The translations under genes were made by a program, and so were the position numbers. This document shows positions 1-5,296 of a stretch of DNA of 5,296 bases, in pieces. Origin of the DNA: Planctomycetota bacterium (GTDB lineage Bacteria > Planctomycetota > Planctomycetia > Pirellulales > Pirellulaceae); NCBI GenBank assembly GCA_023430365.1, contig JAEZAS010000001.1, forward strand, positions 1 through 5,296, given 5' to 3'. Numbering within the stretch: the stretch's first letter is position 1; every line of letters starts with the position of its first letter. The notes below the pieces were generated by a model. It did no database searches and was not told the DNA's origin. It worked only from the letters and a program-made list of their open reading frames with translations.

Positions 1-802
1 TGCCCACGACGACCTTATCGCGCACTTCTCGTTCCTGCACGACGCCGGCGATGGCTGGGGCGTTGTAGGCCCAGATGCCGAACAATGCCGAGACGCGGTC
101 CCCCTCGTTGTCGAGCGTGGTGCGAACGTTGTCGCGGGCCTTGTCGCGATCCCCTTGATCGGCCCGGCGGGTGATTTCTTCGTACTCGCTGCCGATGGCG
201 TCCTTCACGCCGTCCATCCGCTTGCGGGCGTTGTCGTTGTCGGTGTAGCCGACGAACTGCACGTAGCCGCCTTTGTCGACTCCCTTCGCCTGGAGCACCT
301 GCCGGCTGGCCTTGCCGAGTTGTTGGCCGGCGACGAAGTTGTCGGTGCCGATGTAGAACGTGCGGGCGTCGCGGAAGCGTTCCAGGTTCACGTCGCCGTC
401 GACGGTGATGACCTTCTTGCCCGCCTTCTGCAGGTCTCGCAGCAGGTCGGCGATGGTTCGGTTATCGGCCTGCACGACCGAGATGGCGATGCCGACGACA
501 TCGGGCTCGGTCATGTACTGCCGCAGCTTGTCGATCTGCCCTTCGGGCTTGAAATTGCCCTTGTCCATGACGACCGTGAAGCCGTCCTTCTCGATGTCGA
601 GTTCCTTGGCCCCTTCTTTCAGGCCGGCATGGCACGTGTCCCAGTAGGGATCGTCGCCGTTGGTGAGGAACACGAGGCGCTTGGTCCCCGAGCCTCCGCC
701 CGCCGAATCCTTGGTGGCGGCCTCGCCGCCGCAGCCGAGAAACACCGAGCCGAGCAGCAGCAGAGCGCCGCCCAGCCAGCCTGGAACCGAATTCATTCGC
801 AT
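1..802 (-). CDS. Sugar-type ABC transporter solute-binding lipoprotein (C-terminus cut by window edge)
   Basis: This is probably the periplasmic substrate-binding component of a simple-sugar ABC importer, anchored as a lipoprotein. About 267 residues are visible. An N-terminal hydrophobic segment (about residues 10-22) ends in FLGC, so Cys24 is the likely lipidated residue, followed by a Gly/Ser-rich linker. The mature part has hallmarks of the ribose/galactose-type periplasmic-binding family (Peripla_BP_4): NGDDPYWD near the start of the first lobe, VDGDVN, then YIGTDNFVAGQQLG at the lobe crossover, and a later DNDNARKRMDGVKDAI segment. The visible part ends in KVVVG, where the family usually has VVGFD, so perhaps 50-70 residues are missing. 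The ligand cannot be told from this fragment; family members also bind other small ligands. The start at 802 is chosen, with an in-frame ATG at 796 as alternative. Neither has a clear Shine-Dalgarno site. The -3 lipobox residue is Phe, which is less usual. Confidence 0.88.
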   Translation of the reverse strand, partial: MRMNSVPGWLGGALLLLGSVFLGCGGEAATKDSAGGGSGTKRLVFLTNGDDPYWDTCHAGLKEGAKELDIEKDGFTVVMDKGNFKPEGQIDKLRQYMTEPDVVGIAISVVQADNRTIADLLRDLQKAGKKVITVDGDVNLERFRDARTFYIGTDNFVAGQQLGKASRQVLQAKGVDKGGYVQFVGYTDNDNARKRMDGVKDAIGSEYEEITRRADQGDRDKARDNVRTTLDNEGDRVSALFGIWAYNAPAIAGVVQEREVRDKVVVG

Positions 803-816
803 GTGAGGAGTCGCCC

Positions 817-833
817 GCTGCTTGAGAAGCAGC
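817..833 (-). other. Small perfect hairpin in the leader of the solute-binding protein gene
   Basis: GCTGCTT and AAGCAGC form a 7-bp perfect stem with a 3-nt loop. The hairpin ends 14 nt before the ATG at 802, where a ribosome-binding site would normally sit. No AGGAGG-like site is seen there. It could influence ribosome access, but that is inference. The rest of 803-914, between the two lipoprotein genes, shows no gene and no U-tract terminator. Confidence 0.35.
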
Positions 834-914
834 TCAGAGAAGGAGAGAGGTGTGTGGGCGGCCCGCTCGCGCTGTAGCCGCCTGGCTTTCCGACTTGCGA
901 TCGACTCAGCGAGC

Positions 915-1025
915 TTAGGTCTCGGTCGAGCCCGCCTTCTTCGGGGCGTCCGGACCGCTGCAGCCAACTACAGCGCCAACACCGACCACTGCCAGAATCG
1001 CCAAAACAAGCCACGTGCGAACCAT
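915..1025 (-). CDS. Tiny 36-residue lipoprotein
   Basis: This frame encodes 36 residues. It begins MVRTWLVLAILAVVGVGA, a basic n-region plus a hydrophobic core, and then has the lipobox VVGC with Cys22 as the predicted lipid attachment site. Cleavage by signal peptidase II would leave a mature lipopeptide of only 15 residues, rich in Gly, Pro, Lys and Thr (CSGPDAPKKAGSTET). The ATG is supported by the best Shine-Dalgarno site in the window (AAGGAGA, 8-nt spacing) and by a sigma-70-like promoter just upstream. The gene is co-oriented with the solute-binding lipoprotein gene, 112 bp downstream, so co-transcription is likely. No known function is recognised. The peptide is too short to fold as a domain; it might be a small envelope lipopeptide or a leader-type gene. 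Confidence that it is translated is fairly high, and for any role very low. Confidence 0.72.
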   Translation of the reverse strand: MVRTWLVLAILAVVGVGAVVGCSGPDAPKKAGSTET

Positions 1026-1033
1026 GAAACCAT

Positions 1034-1040
1034 TCTCCTT
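1034..1040 (-). promoter_or_regulatory. Ribosome-binding site of the tiny lipoprotein gene
   Basis: The minus strand reads AAGGAGA, followed by 8 nt and then the ATG at 1025. It decides the start, because another ATG at 1033 lies in a different frame and too close to the site. Confidence 0.7.
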
Positions 1041-1045
1041 CAAAT

Positions 1046-1111
1046 TGTTGCTACAACAGACTTTCGGATTTTAGTTTCGCCGCAACTCCGTTGCAAGCAG
1101 CAAGATGCTGC
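1046..1111. promoter_or_regulatory. Three short inverted repeats in the divergent intergenic region (possible operators)
   Basis: Three perfect inverted repeats each have a 3-nt spacer: TGTTG-cta-CAACA (1046-1058, near the predicted transcript start), GCAAC-tcc-GTTGC (1082-1094, overlapping the -35 box) and GCAGCA-aga-TGCTGC (1097-1111, just upstream of it). They lie between the divergent lipoprotein and kinase genes. Their placement suggests transcription-factor sites, but the arms are short and no regulator gene is visible. Confidence 0.3.
1068..1096 (-). promoter_or_regulatory. Sigma-70-like promoter for the lipoprotein/solute-binding protein operon
   Basis: On the minus strand TTGCAA (1096-1091, 4 of 6 matches to TTGACA) is separated by exactly 17 bp from TAAAAT (1073-1068, 5 of 6 matches to TATAAT). 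Transcription would begin near 1061, giving a leader of about 36 nt that carries the AAGGAGA site. The prediction rests on sequence only. Confidence 0.45.
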
Positions 1112-1153
1112 CACTGGCGTCCCGCCCGTCAAAGCTTACCGGTGAGGCAAAAC

Positions 1154-2242
1154 ATGCCGTTGACTTTGCGGGCCGCGGTGGGCACTGCAATCCGCGAGGC
1201 CCCTGCGACCGATGCAAAGAATAGACCCGCCTCGCCCGTCGACTATTCCCACCTCGCTTCGTCTGGCGGAGTTCTCCGCCCGCTGCAAGTCCTCACCATG
1301 CCCACGCTCGGCCAACTTCCGCGTGCCGCCCTGGCGACGCGCGCACGTCCATTGCCTAACCGAGAAGGAGCGACCACCTCGCGCCGCTTCGCGCCGCTGG
1401 GGCCTTGGCAACCGGTGCGACTGCTGGGACGCGGCCGCAAGACGATCGTCTTTCAAGCCCGGCCGATTCACGCGCCGCCGACCGCCCCCGCCGACTACGT
1501 CATCAAGGCGCTCGATCCGGACTTCGACGACGACTCACTCGCGCTTGCGGCCCTGAAGCGCGAGGCGTTGGTCGCAGGCAGCGTGACTCACCCGAACCTG
1601 CCCGTGCTCCTTGCCTCGCAACTGCAACGTCAGCCGTGCCACCTGGCTTTCTTGCACGAGCGGGCCGTCAGCGGCCGGCGGCTCTTGATCGCCGGCGGAG
1701 CAGACGACGAGGTCCAGGGACTGAAGATCCCCCGCGCATTGCGAATCGTTCGACAGGCGGCCGATGCATTGCGGGCTCTGCACGAAGCCGGCTGGCTGCA
1801 TGGCGACGTCAAGCCGGACAATCTGTTGGTGGCGCCCGACGGGAAAACGACGCTCATCGATTTGGGATTCACCCGCCGCCTCGAAGACGAAGAATGCGCC
1901 TGCAGTGAAGCCTTGTCAGGAAGTTGCATCTACACGGCACCGGAGATGATCGTTCCCAGCGATCCGCTGACGGCTGCGAGCGACATTTACAGTTTGGGGA
2001 TCACCCTGTTCGAACTGCTGACCGGCTCGCCGCCGATGGAGACGCGCGACCGGGCAACGGTCGTCTCCTGGCATCTGCGTAGCGTCGCGCCGGAGCTGCG
2101 CGAGCGGCTCCCTCACGCGCCGCTACGACTGGCTCGCTTGCTTCGGGCGATGCTCGCCCGACAACCTCTTCGTCGGCCGAGCCTCGCGGAATTGCTGCCT
2201 TGGCTGATGGAGTTGGAGATCGAAACCCTGGCGATGCAGTGA
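1154..2242 (+). CDS. Hanks-type serine/threonine protein kinase, soluble, non-RD
   Basis: The product is a 362-residue cytosolic protein kinase with no transmembrane segment. After a poorly conserved, probably disordered N-terminal stretch (about residues 1-80) the kinase domain runs to near the C-terminus. Visible motifs are: glycine-rich loop GRGRKTIVF (about 92-100), ATP-anchoring Lys118 in VIKAL, alpha-C Glu137 in KREA, catalytic loop HGDVKPDN (216-223) with base Asp218, metal-binding DLG (236-238), YTAPE (260-264), alpha-F SDIYSLG from residue 276, and the subdomain XI Arg341. All catalytic residues are present, so activity is expected. HGD replaces HRD, making it a non-RD kinase, and DLG replaces DFG. 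The activation segment holds three cysteines (248, 250, 258). The start at 1154 is chosen because GAGG lies 6 nt upstream; ATG 1298 would give a shorter protein that keeps the whole domain. The substrate is unknown, and no partner phosphatase or sensor domain is seen. Confidence 0.9.
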   Translation: MPLTLRAAVGTAIREAPATDAKNRPASPVDYSHLASSGGVLRPLQVLTMPTLGQLPRAALATRARPLPNREGATTSRRFAPLGPWQPVRLLGRGRKTIVFQARPIHAPPTAPADYVIKALDPDFDDDSLALAALKREALVAGSVTHPNLPVLLASQLQRQPCHLAFLHERAVSGRRLLIAGGADDEVQGLKIPRALRIVRQAADALRALHEAGWLHGDVKPDNLLVAPDGKTTLIDLGFTRRLEDEECACSEALSGSCIYTAPEMIVPSDPLTAASDIYSLGITLFELLTGSPPMETRDRATVVSWHLRSVAPELRERLPHAPLRLARLLRAMLARQPLRRPSLAELLPWLMELEIETLAMQ

Positions 2243-2260
2243 ACGGCAAAACTGCTTCCC

Positions 2261-2356
2261 CGTAGCTGAATTCACCAGAATTCCGACTGTTGCTAAGTGG
2301 GTCAGGCATTCTTGTCTGCCTGGGGAGGCGTCCGAATTCTGGAGAAATCACCTACG
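2261..2356. repeat. Nested palindromic intergenic element, degenerate copy
   Basis: This 96-bp element begins CGTAGCTGAATTC and ends CACCTACG. Its outer 26-bp arms (2261-2286 and 2331-2356) are complementary at 22 of 26 positions. The left arm holds two GAATTC words, GAATTC-acca-GAATTC, that can fold on their own. The centre has an imperfect inverted repeat around the loop TTCT, with the right half TGTCTGCC. By eye it matches the element at 5182-5279 at roughly 80% of positions and in the same orientation. It starts 18 bp after the kinase stop. No transposase and no target duplication is seen, so it is best called REP- or MITE-like. Confidence 0.75.
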
Positions 2357-2361
2357 CATGG

Positions 2362-2447
2362 GTGGCACGCCGTGGAGCGCAGCGAAGGGCGTGGCCGAAT
2401 CTTGCTGCGGAGCCCCACGCCCTTCACTTCGTTCCAGGGCGTGCCAC
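2362..2447. repeat. 86-bp long-stem hairpin element between convergent genes
   Basis: The segment 2362-2394 pairs with 2415-2447 to give a 33-position stem with 29 Watson-Crick pairs, one G-U pair and three mismatches. The loop is 20 nt. The outer GTGGCACGCC/GGCGTGCCAC (10 bp) and the inner GAAGGGCGTGG/CCACGCCCTTC (11 bp) are perfect. It begins 5 bp after the neighbouring palindrome and lies 31 bp beyond the glcF stop. It could act as a transcript end-stabiliser or a bidirectional barrier, but neither flank has the U-tract of an intrinsic terminator. It differs in sequence from the 2261-2356 element and has no second copy in the window. Confidence 0.65.
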
Positions 2448-2478
2448 ACACTCGGGCGCCGTAAACGGGCACGGGCCT

Positions 2479-3873
2479 CTAAAACGGCAGCGGCTCCCGC
2501 CGGTAGCTCAGATCGAGCACTTCCATCGGGTGCATGATCTTCAACTGCTCTCCCTGCATCCGCGCTTCGCGCATGATCTGCAGCAGGCAGCCGGCGTTGG
2601 CGGTGATGACGACCCGAGCGCCGGTCTTGCGGATGTTCTCGAGCTTTCGCCTGCCCAGACGCTCGGCCATTTCCGGCTCGGTCAGGTTGTAGGTGCCCGC
2701 CGCCCCGCAGCACAGCTCCGACTCGGGAAGCTCGACGAGTTTCAAGCCGGGAATCTTCCGCAGCAAGTTCCGCGGCTGTTCTCGCACCTTCTGGGCGTGC
2801 ACCAGGTGGCAAGCGTCGTGGTAGGTGGCCGTGAGCGGCAATTTGCCCGTCGGCGTGATGAGGCCCAGCTGATCGAGAAACTCGCTCACGTCGCGGACCT
2901 TATCGGCAAAACTCTGCCGCTCCGGCGAATGCTCGTCAGCCCAGTGACGGCCGTAGTCCTTCAGCATGGCCCCGCAGCCGGCCACATTGGCCACGACGGC
3001 GTCGACGCTGTCCGCCTCGAAGGCGGACACATTCTTGTCGGCCAACTCGCGCGCCGGTTGGCTGCTGCCGGCATGCAGGTGGATCGCCCCGCAGCAGACC
3101 TGCTGTTCCGGCACCACGACGTCGCAGCCGTTTTGCTGCAAGACCCGCGCGGTCGCCCAGTTCGTCTGCCGGAACATGACGTCCCCAATGCAGCCGGTGA
3201 ACAACGCCACGCGGGCTCGCCGCCGACCAATGGCGGGCAGGAACGACGGCAGGGCAGGGAGCGGCTTTTCGAGCGGCGGCAGCATCGTCACCAGTCGCCC
3301 CAGACGCGATGGGAGCAATCGCCACAGCCCGCTTCCGATCAGCAGCCGATCGAGCTTCAGCCATTGGGCAATCCGGGCTGGGATGAGCGACTTTCGCAAC
3401 CGCTCGGGGTAGGGGAACAGGCCAAACAGGATGTAGCGATGGAACCAGTCGTCGCGCTTCCCGGCGTCGCCCCCCTCCGCTTCTCCGGTCCGTTCCATGC
3501 CGATGCGAAACGGCTCAATCAGCCGGCCATACTGCACGCCGCTCGGACAGGCCGTCTCACACGCCCGGCAATCGAGGCACAGCTCCAAATGCCGCCGCAC
3601 TTCATGGTTCAACTCTAGCCGGCCATCGGTGACGGCCCGCATCAGGTAGATGCGGCCTCGCGGACTGTCATTCTCGTTCCCGGTCTCGACATAGGTCGGG
3701 CAGGAGGCGGTGCAGAGTCCGCAATGGACGCAGTCGAGAAACCGCTCGTAGACGATCGACGCTCCCGGATTGGTCGACGGCGGACCGATCTGCACCAGGT
3801 GCGGCGCGGGATCGGCCGGAGGAGTCGCCACCGTCGGCTCCGTGGTCGGGCTGTGCGAACTGGCTGTAGTCAT
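2479..3873 (-). CDS. glcF: Glycolate oxidase iron-sulfur subunit
   Basis: This is the electron-transfer subunit of the membrane-associated GlcDEF glycolate oxidase, which passes electrons from glycolate oxidation to the respiratory chain. The 464-residue product carries two 4Fe-4S ferredoxin motifs, CVHCGLCTASCP (Cys48, 51, 54, 58) and CLDCRACETACP (Cys99, 102, 105, 109). Two cysteine-rich CCG domains follow: one with TGC at 228, QQVCCG at 260-261 and AGC at 300, the other with DAC at 355, ELCCG at 388-389 and AGC at 429. All key cysteines are present. The protein is longer than the Escherichia coli subunit of about 407 residues, mainly through a Pro/Thr-rich N-terminal extension of about 45 residues. 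ATG 3873 is chosen; it has no Shine-Dalgarno site, and an in-frame TTG at 3918 would add 15 residues. It follows glcE on the same strand and is probably translationally coupled. GlpC shares this architecture, but the GlcE neighbour favours glycolate oxidase. Confidence 0.9.
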   Translation of the reverse strand: MTTASSHSPTTEPTVATPPADPAPHLVQIGPPSTNPGASIVYERFLDCVHCGLCTASCPTYVETGNENDSPRGRIYLMRAVTDGRLELNHEVRRHLELCLDCRACETACPSGVQYGRLIEPFRIGMERTGEAEGGDAGKRDDWFHRYILFGLFPYPERLRKSLIPARIAQWLKLDRLLIGSGLWRLLPSRLGRLVTMLPPLEKPLPALPSFLPAIGRRRARVALFTGCIGDVMFRQTNWATARVLQQNGCDVVVPEQQVCCGAIHLHAGSSQPARELADKNVSAFEADSVDAVVANVAGCGAMLKDYGRHWADEHSPERQSFADKVRDVSEFLDQLGLITPTGKLPLTATYHDACHLVHAQKVREQPRNLLRKIPGLKLVELPESELCCGAAGTYNLTEPEMAERLGRRKLENIRKTGARVVITANAGCLLQIMREARMQGEQLKIMHPMEVLDLSYRREPLPF

Positions 3874-3923
3874 ATCAAAACAATCGGCCAATGCCGCCTG
3901 GCCGCTGGATGTCGGCAAACCAT
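3870..3923 (-). other. 17-codon minigene bridging glcE and glcF by double stop/start overlap
   Basis: On the minus strand the glcE stop TGA (3925-3923) shares its last base with an ATG (3923-3921), reading TGATG. That ATG opens a frame of 17 codons, MVCRHPAARRHWPIVLI, whose TGA (3872-3870) overlaps the glcF ATG (3873-3871), reading ATGA. glcF has no Shine-Dalgarno site, so a reinitiation relay through this frame could feed its start. No function is suggested for the peptide. It could be coincidence, especially if glcF really starts at the TTG at 3918. Confidence 0.3.
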
Positions 3924-5170
3924 CAAATGTACACGAACCGGCCGCGGTTCAGCAGATCCTTAGGGTCGAACCGCCGCTTCACCTCGGTCATCAGATCGAA
4001 CGGCGCGTCAATGCCGCCCCACACGCTCTGATGAGTCATTTCCGCGCCGGAAGGATTGGAGAGCACGCTGAGCGAGCCGTGGCGCCGCGCGGCCACCGGT
4101 TGCAAGTTGCCCACCAGTGATCGCGACAGCCCTTCGCTCGGAAACGTCGCAAACTTGAGAATCGCCACGCCGTTCCCCGCGTGAGCCTGCACCGAAACCT
4201 GGGGATCGATCCGCCGGGCCGCTTCGACGATCGCGGTCGTGCCGCTCGGAACCACGCTCGCCTTCAGCACCAGCGGCGACTGGCCCGCCGCGGGAAACTC
4301 GATCAGTTCTCGCCACAGGTCCGCCGAACTGCCGAGTGGAAACGGCATTTCCACACCCAGTGCGCTCCATTCATCGGACAGCTGGCTGCACATCCATTCC
4401 ACTTCGCTCGCGGTCCCTTCGAGGCCTACCACGATATACATGCCGCCCGGCGGCACTGGGCCAACGGCGGCCAGCGATCGGTTTGCTTCCCAGGCTGGCC
4501 CCGCGAGAAGCTCGATGGCAACCGGCGTTGTCTTGCTCGACGAAAGAGCGGCCAGCATGCGCTCGGCTTCGGCTGCATCCTTCACGGCGCAGGCCATCAG
4601 GCGCGATTGCTCAACCATTGGCTTGAGCTTGAGCGTCACCTGCGTGATGACACCTAAGGTGCCGAGCGATCCGGTCAGTAGCTTGCAAAAGTCGTAGCCG
4701 GCCACGTTTTTTACTACCCGGCCGCCACCTTTGAACGTTTCGCCCCGACCGTCGACAGCCGCGATGCCGATGACATGATCGCGCACCGTTCCCTGGCCGT
4801 ACCGGCGAGGCCCGTTGAAGTTGGTCGCGATGACGCCGCCGATCGTCGCCCGGTCGGCCTGGGGAACGTCGATCGGCAGCCGCTGCCGTTCCTTGGCGAG
4901 CAGTTCAGCCAGCGCCTGCATCGTGATGCCGGCCTCTACGGTCACCGTCAGATCGCGGGCCGGATAGTCGACGACGCGATTCAACTGCCCCAGCGAGAGC
5001 GCGGCGCCCGCTTCCCGGGCCGGCAGGCCAAAATCGAGGCTCGTGCCGCCACCGACGATGTAGAGCGGAGTACTGGCGTCGTACGCTTCGCGGACCAGCG
5101 CGGCGACGTCCGCTTGCTCAGTCGGCTGAAGCGTGGTCTTGGTGGGCAAAGTTGAAACAGCAGCCGCCAC
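3923..5170 (-). CDS. glcE: Glycolate oxidase FAD-binding subunit
   Basis: This is the second flavin-domain subunit of the GlcDEF complex, which converts glycolate to glyoxylate. The 415-residue product has an N-terminal FAD-binding PCMH domain (about residues 14-185). Visible motifs are VGGGTSLDFG (39-48), the ATIGGVIATNFNGPRRYGQG block (108-127), and the GlcE-typical GGGRVVKNVAGYDF (148-161) followed by LTGSLGTLGVITQ. The C-terminal part carries AHAGNGVAIL (329-338) and ends FDPKDLLNRGRFVYI, matching the usual C-terminal signature of the glycolate oxidase/lactate dehydrogenase flavoprotein family. It is longer than the Escherichia coli protein of about 350 residues. The start is GTG at 5170, supported by GAGAGAGA 4 nt upstream; the first internal Met (residue 84) lies inside the FAD domain. 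glcF follows on the same strand. No glcD is visible upstream before the window ends. Confidence 0.92.
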   Translation of the reverse strand: MAAAVSTLPTKTTLQPTEQADVAALVREAYDASTPLYIVGGGTSLDFGLPAREAGAALSLGQLNRVVDYPARDLTVTVEAGITMQALAELLAKERQRLPIDVPQADRATIGGVIATNFNGPRRYGQGTVRDHVIGIAAVDGRGETFKGGGRVVKNVAGYDFCKLLTGSLGTLGVITQVTLKLKPMVEQSRLMACAVKDAAEAERMLAALSSSKTTPVAIELLAGPAWEANRSLAAVGPVPPGGMYIVVGLEGTASEVEWMCSQLSDEWSALGVEMPFPLGSSADLWRELIEFPAAGQSPLVLKASVVPSGTTAIVEAARRIDPQVSVQAHAGNGVAILKFATFPSEGLSRSLVGNLQPVAARRHGSLSVLSNPSGAEMTHQSVWGGIDAPFDLMTEVKRRFDPKDLLNRGRFVYI

Positions 5171-5174
5171 AGTA

Positions 5175-5182
5175 TCTCTCTC
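5175..5182 (-). promoter_or_regulatory. glcE: Purine-rich ribosome-binding site of glcE, touching the repeat element
   Basis: The minus strand reads GAGAGAGA, then TACT, then the GTG start at 5170. The site supports this non-ATG start. Its first base (5182) is the terminal base of the palindromic element, so folding of the element in mRNA would place the site at the foot of the stem. Confidence 0.45.
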
Positions 5183-5279
5183 GTAGCTGAATTCGCCAGA
5201 ATTCAGACCGTTACAAAAGTAGGGCAGACATCCTTGTCTGCCATAGGAGGACCTCTGAATTCTGGCGAATTCAGCTACG
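5182..5279. repeat. Nested palindromic intergenic element, intact copy
   Basis: This 98-bp element has perfect 26-bp terminal inverted repeats (5182-5207 and 5254-5279), beginning CGTAGCTGAATTCGCCAGAA. Each arm is also self-complementary (CTGAATTC-gcca-GAATTCAG, 8 bp; mirrored on the right). The centre is a third hairpin, GGCAGACA-tcct-TGTCTGCC (5223-5242). The element can therefore fold either as one long interrupted stem or as three hairpins side by side. A degenerate copy in the same orientation lies at 2261-2356. No target duplication flanks it. It occupies most of 5171-5296, which shows no gene; the last 17 bases are unassigned. Confidence 0.8.
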
Positions 5280-5296
5280 GCGACGCACTACATCGC

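Noticed and set aside
155..877. Plus-strand open frame of 240 codons opposite the solute-binding protein gene
   Set aside because: The minus strand encodes a clear periplasmic-binding protein with signal peptide; the plus-strand frame is its mirror and shows no family features.
793..1014. Minus-strand 73-codon frame overlapping the tiny lipoprotein and the intergenic gap
   Set aside because: It lies in another frame from the lipoprotein, has no ribosome-binding site or recognisable motif, and runs into the solute-binding protein start.
1091..1153. Upstream ATG at 1091 as start of the kinase
   Set aside because: It lies inside the divergent promoter region, lacks a ribosome-binding site, and the added residues are unlike the rest of the protein. 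ATG 1154 has GAGG at 6-nt spacing.
2362..2447. Classical intrinsic terminator
   Set aside because: The stem is strong but neither side is followed by a U-tract, so it is recorded as a structured repeat instead.
2290..3618. Long plus-strand open frame of 442 codons opposite glcF
   Set aside because: It is an antisense shadow of glcF in high-GC DNA. Its translation is rich in Arg, His and Gln with no domain, whereas the minus strand shows all iron-sulfur and CCG motifs.
5183..5278. Cluster of GAATTC sites as a restriction-modification signature
   Set aside because: The GAATTC words are explained by the self-complementary arms of the palindrome; no methylase or nuclease gene is present.
2261..5279. 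CRISPR array or composite transposon formed by the two repeat copies
   Set aside because: There are only two copies 2.8 kb apart with genes between them, no spacers, no cas genes, no transposase and no target-site duplication.

Overview
The window looks like chromosomal DNA from a high-GC planctomycete, probably of the Pirellulales type. This is an inference from style, not from a marker gene. The clues are a soluble Hanks-type kinase with HGD and DLG motifs, a tiny lipoprotein beside a solute-binding lipoprotein, weak or absent Shine-Dalgarno sites at several starts, and intergenic palindromic repeats.

Left part (1-1025, minus strand): a 36-residue lipoprotein gene (915-1025) lies upstream of a sugar-type ABC transporter solute-binding lipoprotein (1-802), whose C-terminus runs off the window. 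They probably form one transcript, started by a recognisable sigma-70-like promoter at 1068-1096. The 128-bp gap 1026-1153 is a divergent intergenic region with three short perfect inverted repeats. The plus-strand protein kinase gene (1154-2242) reads away from it.

Middle (2243-2478): a 236-bp gap between convergent genes holds no gene. It is almost filled by two structured elements: a degenerate copy of a roughly 97-bp nested palindrome (2261-2356) and a separate 86-bp long-stem hairpin (2362-2447).

Right part (2479-5170, minus strand): glcE and glcF encode the FAD-domain and iron-sulfur subunits of a GlcDEF-type glycolate oxidase, which oxidises glycolate to glyoxylate and passes electrons towards the respiratory chain. 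A 17-codon reading frame overlaps the glcE stop on one side and the glcF ATG on the other. The catalytic glcD subunit gene is not in the window. A second, perfectly symmetrical copy of the nested palindrome (5182-5279) touches the ribosome-binding site of glcE, so the glcEF pair is bracketed by two copies in the same orientation.

The best candidates for something undescribed are the nested palindrome family bracketing glcEF, the minigene relay between glcE and glcF, and the tiny lipoprotein. No CRISPR array, transposase, tRNA or rRNA is visible.
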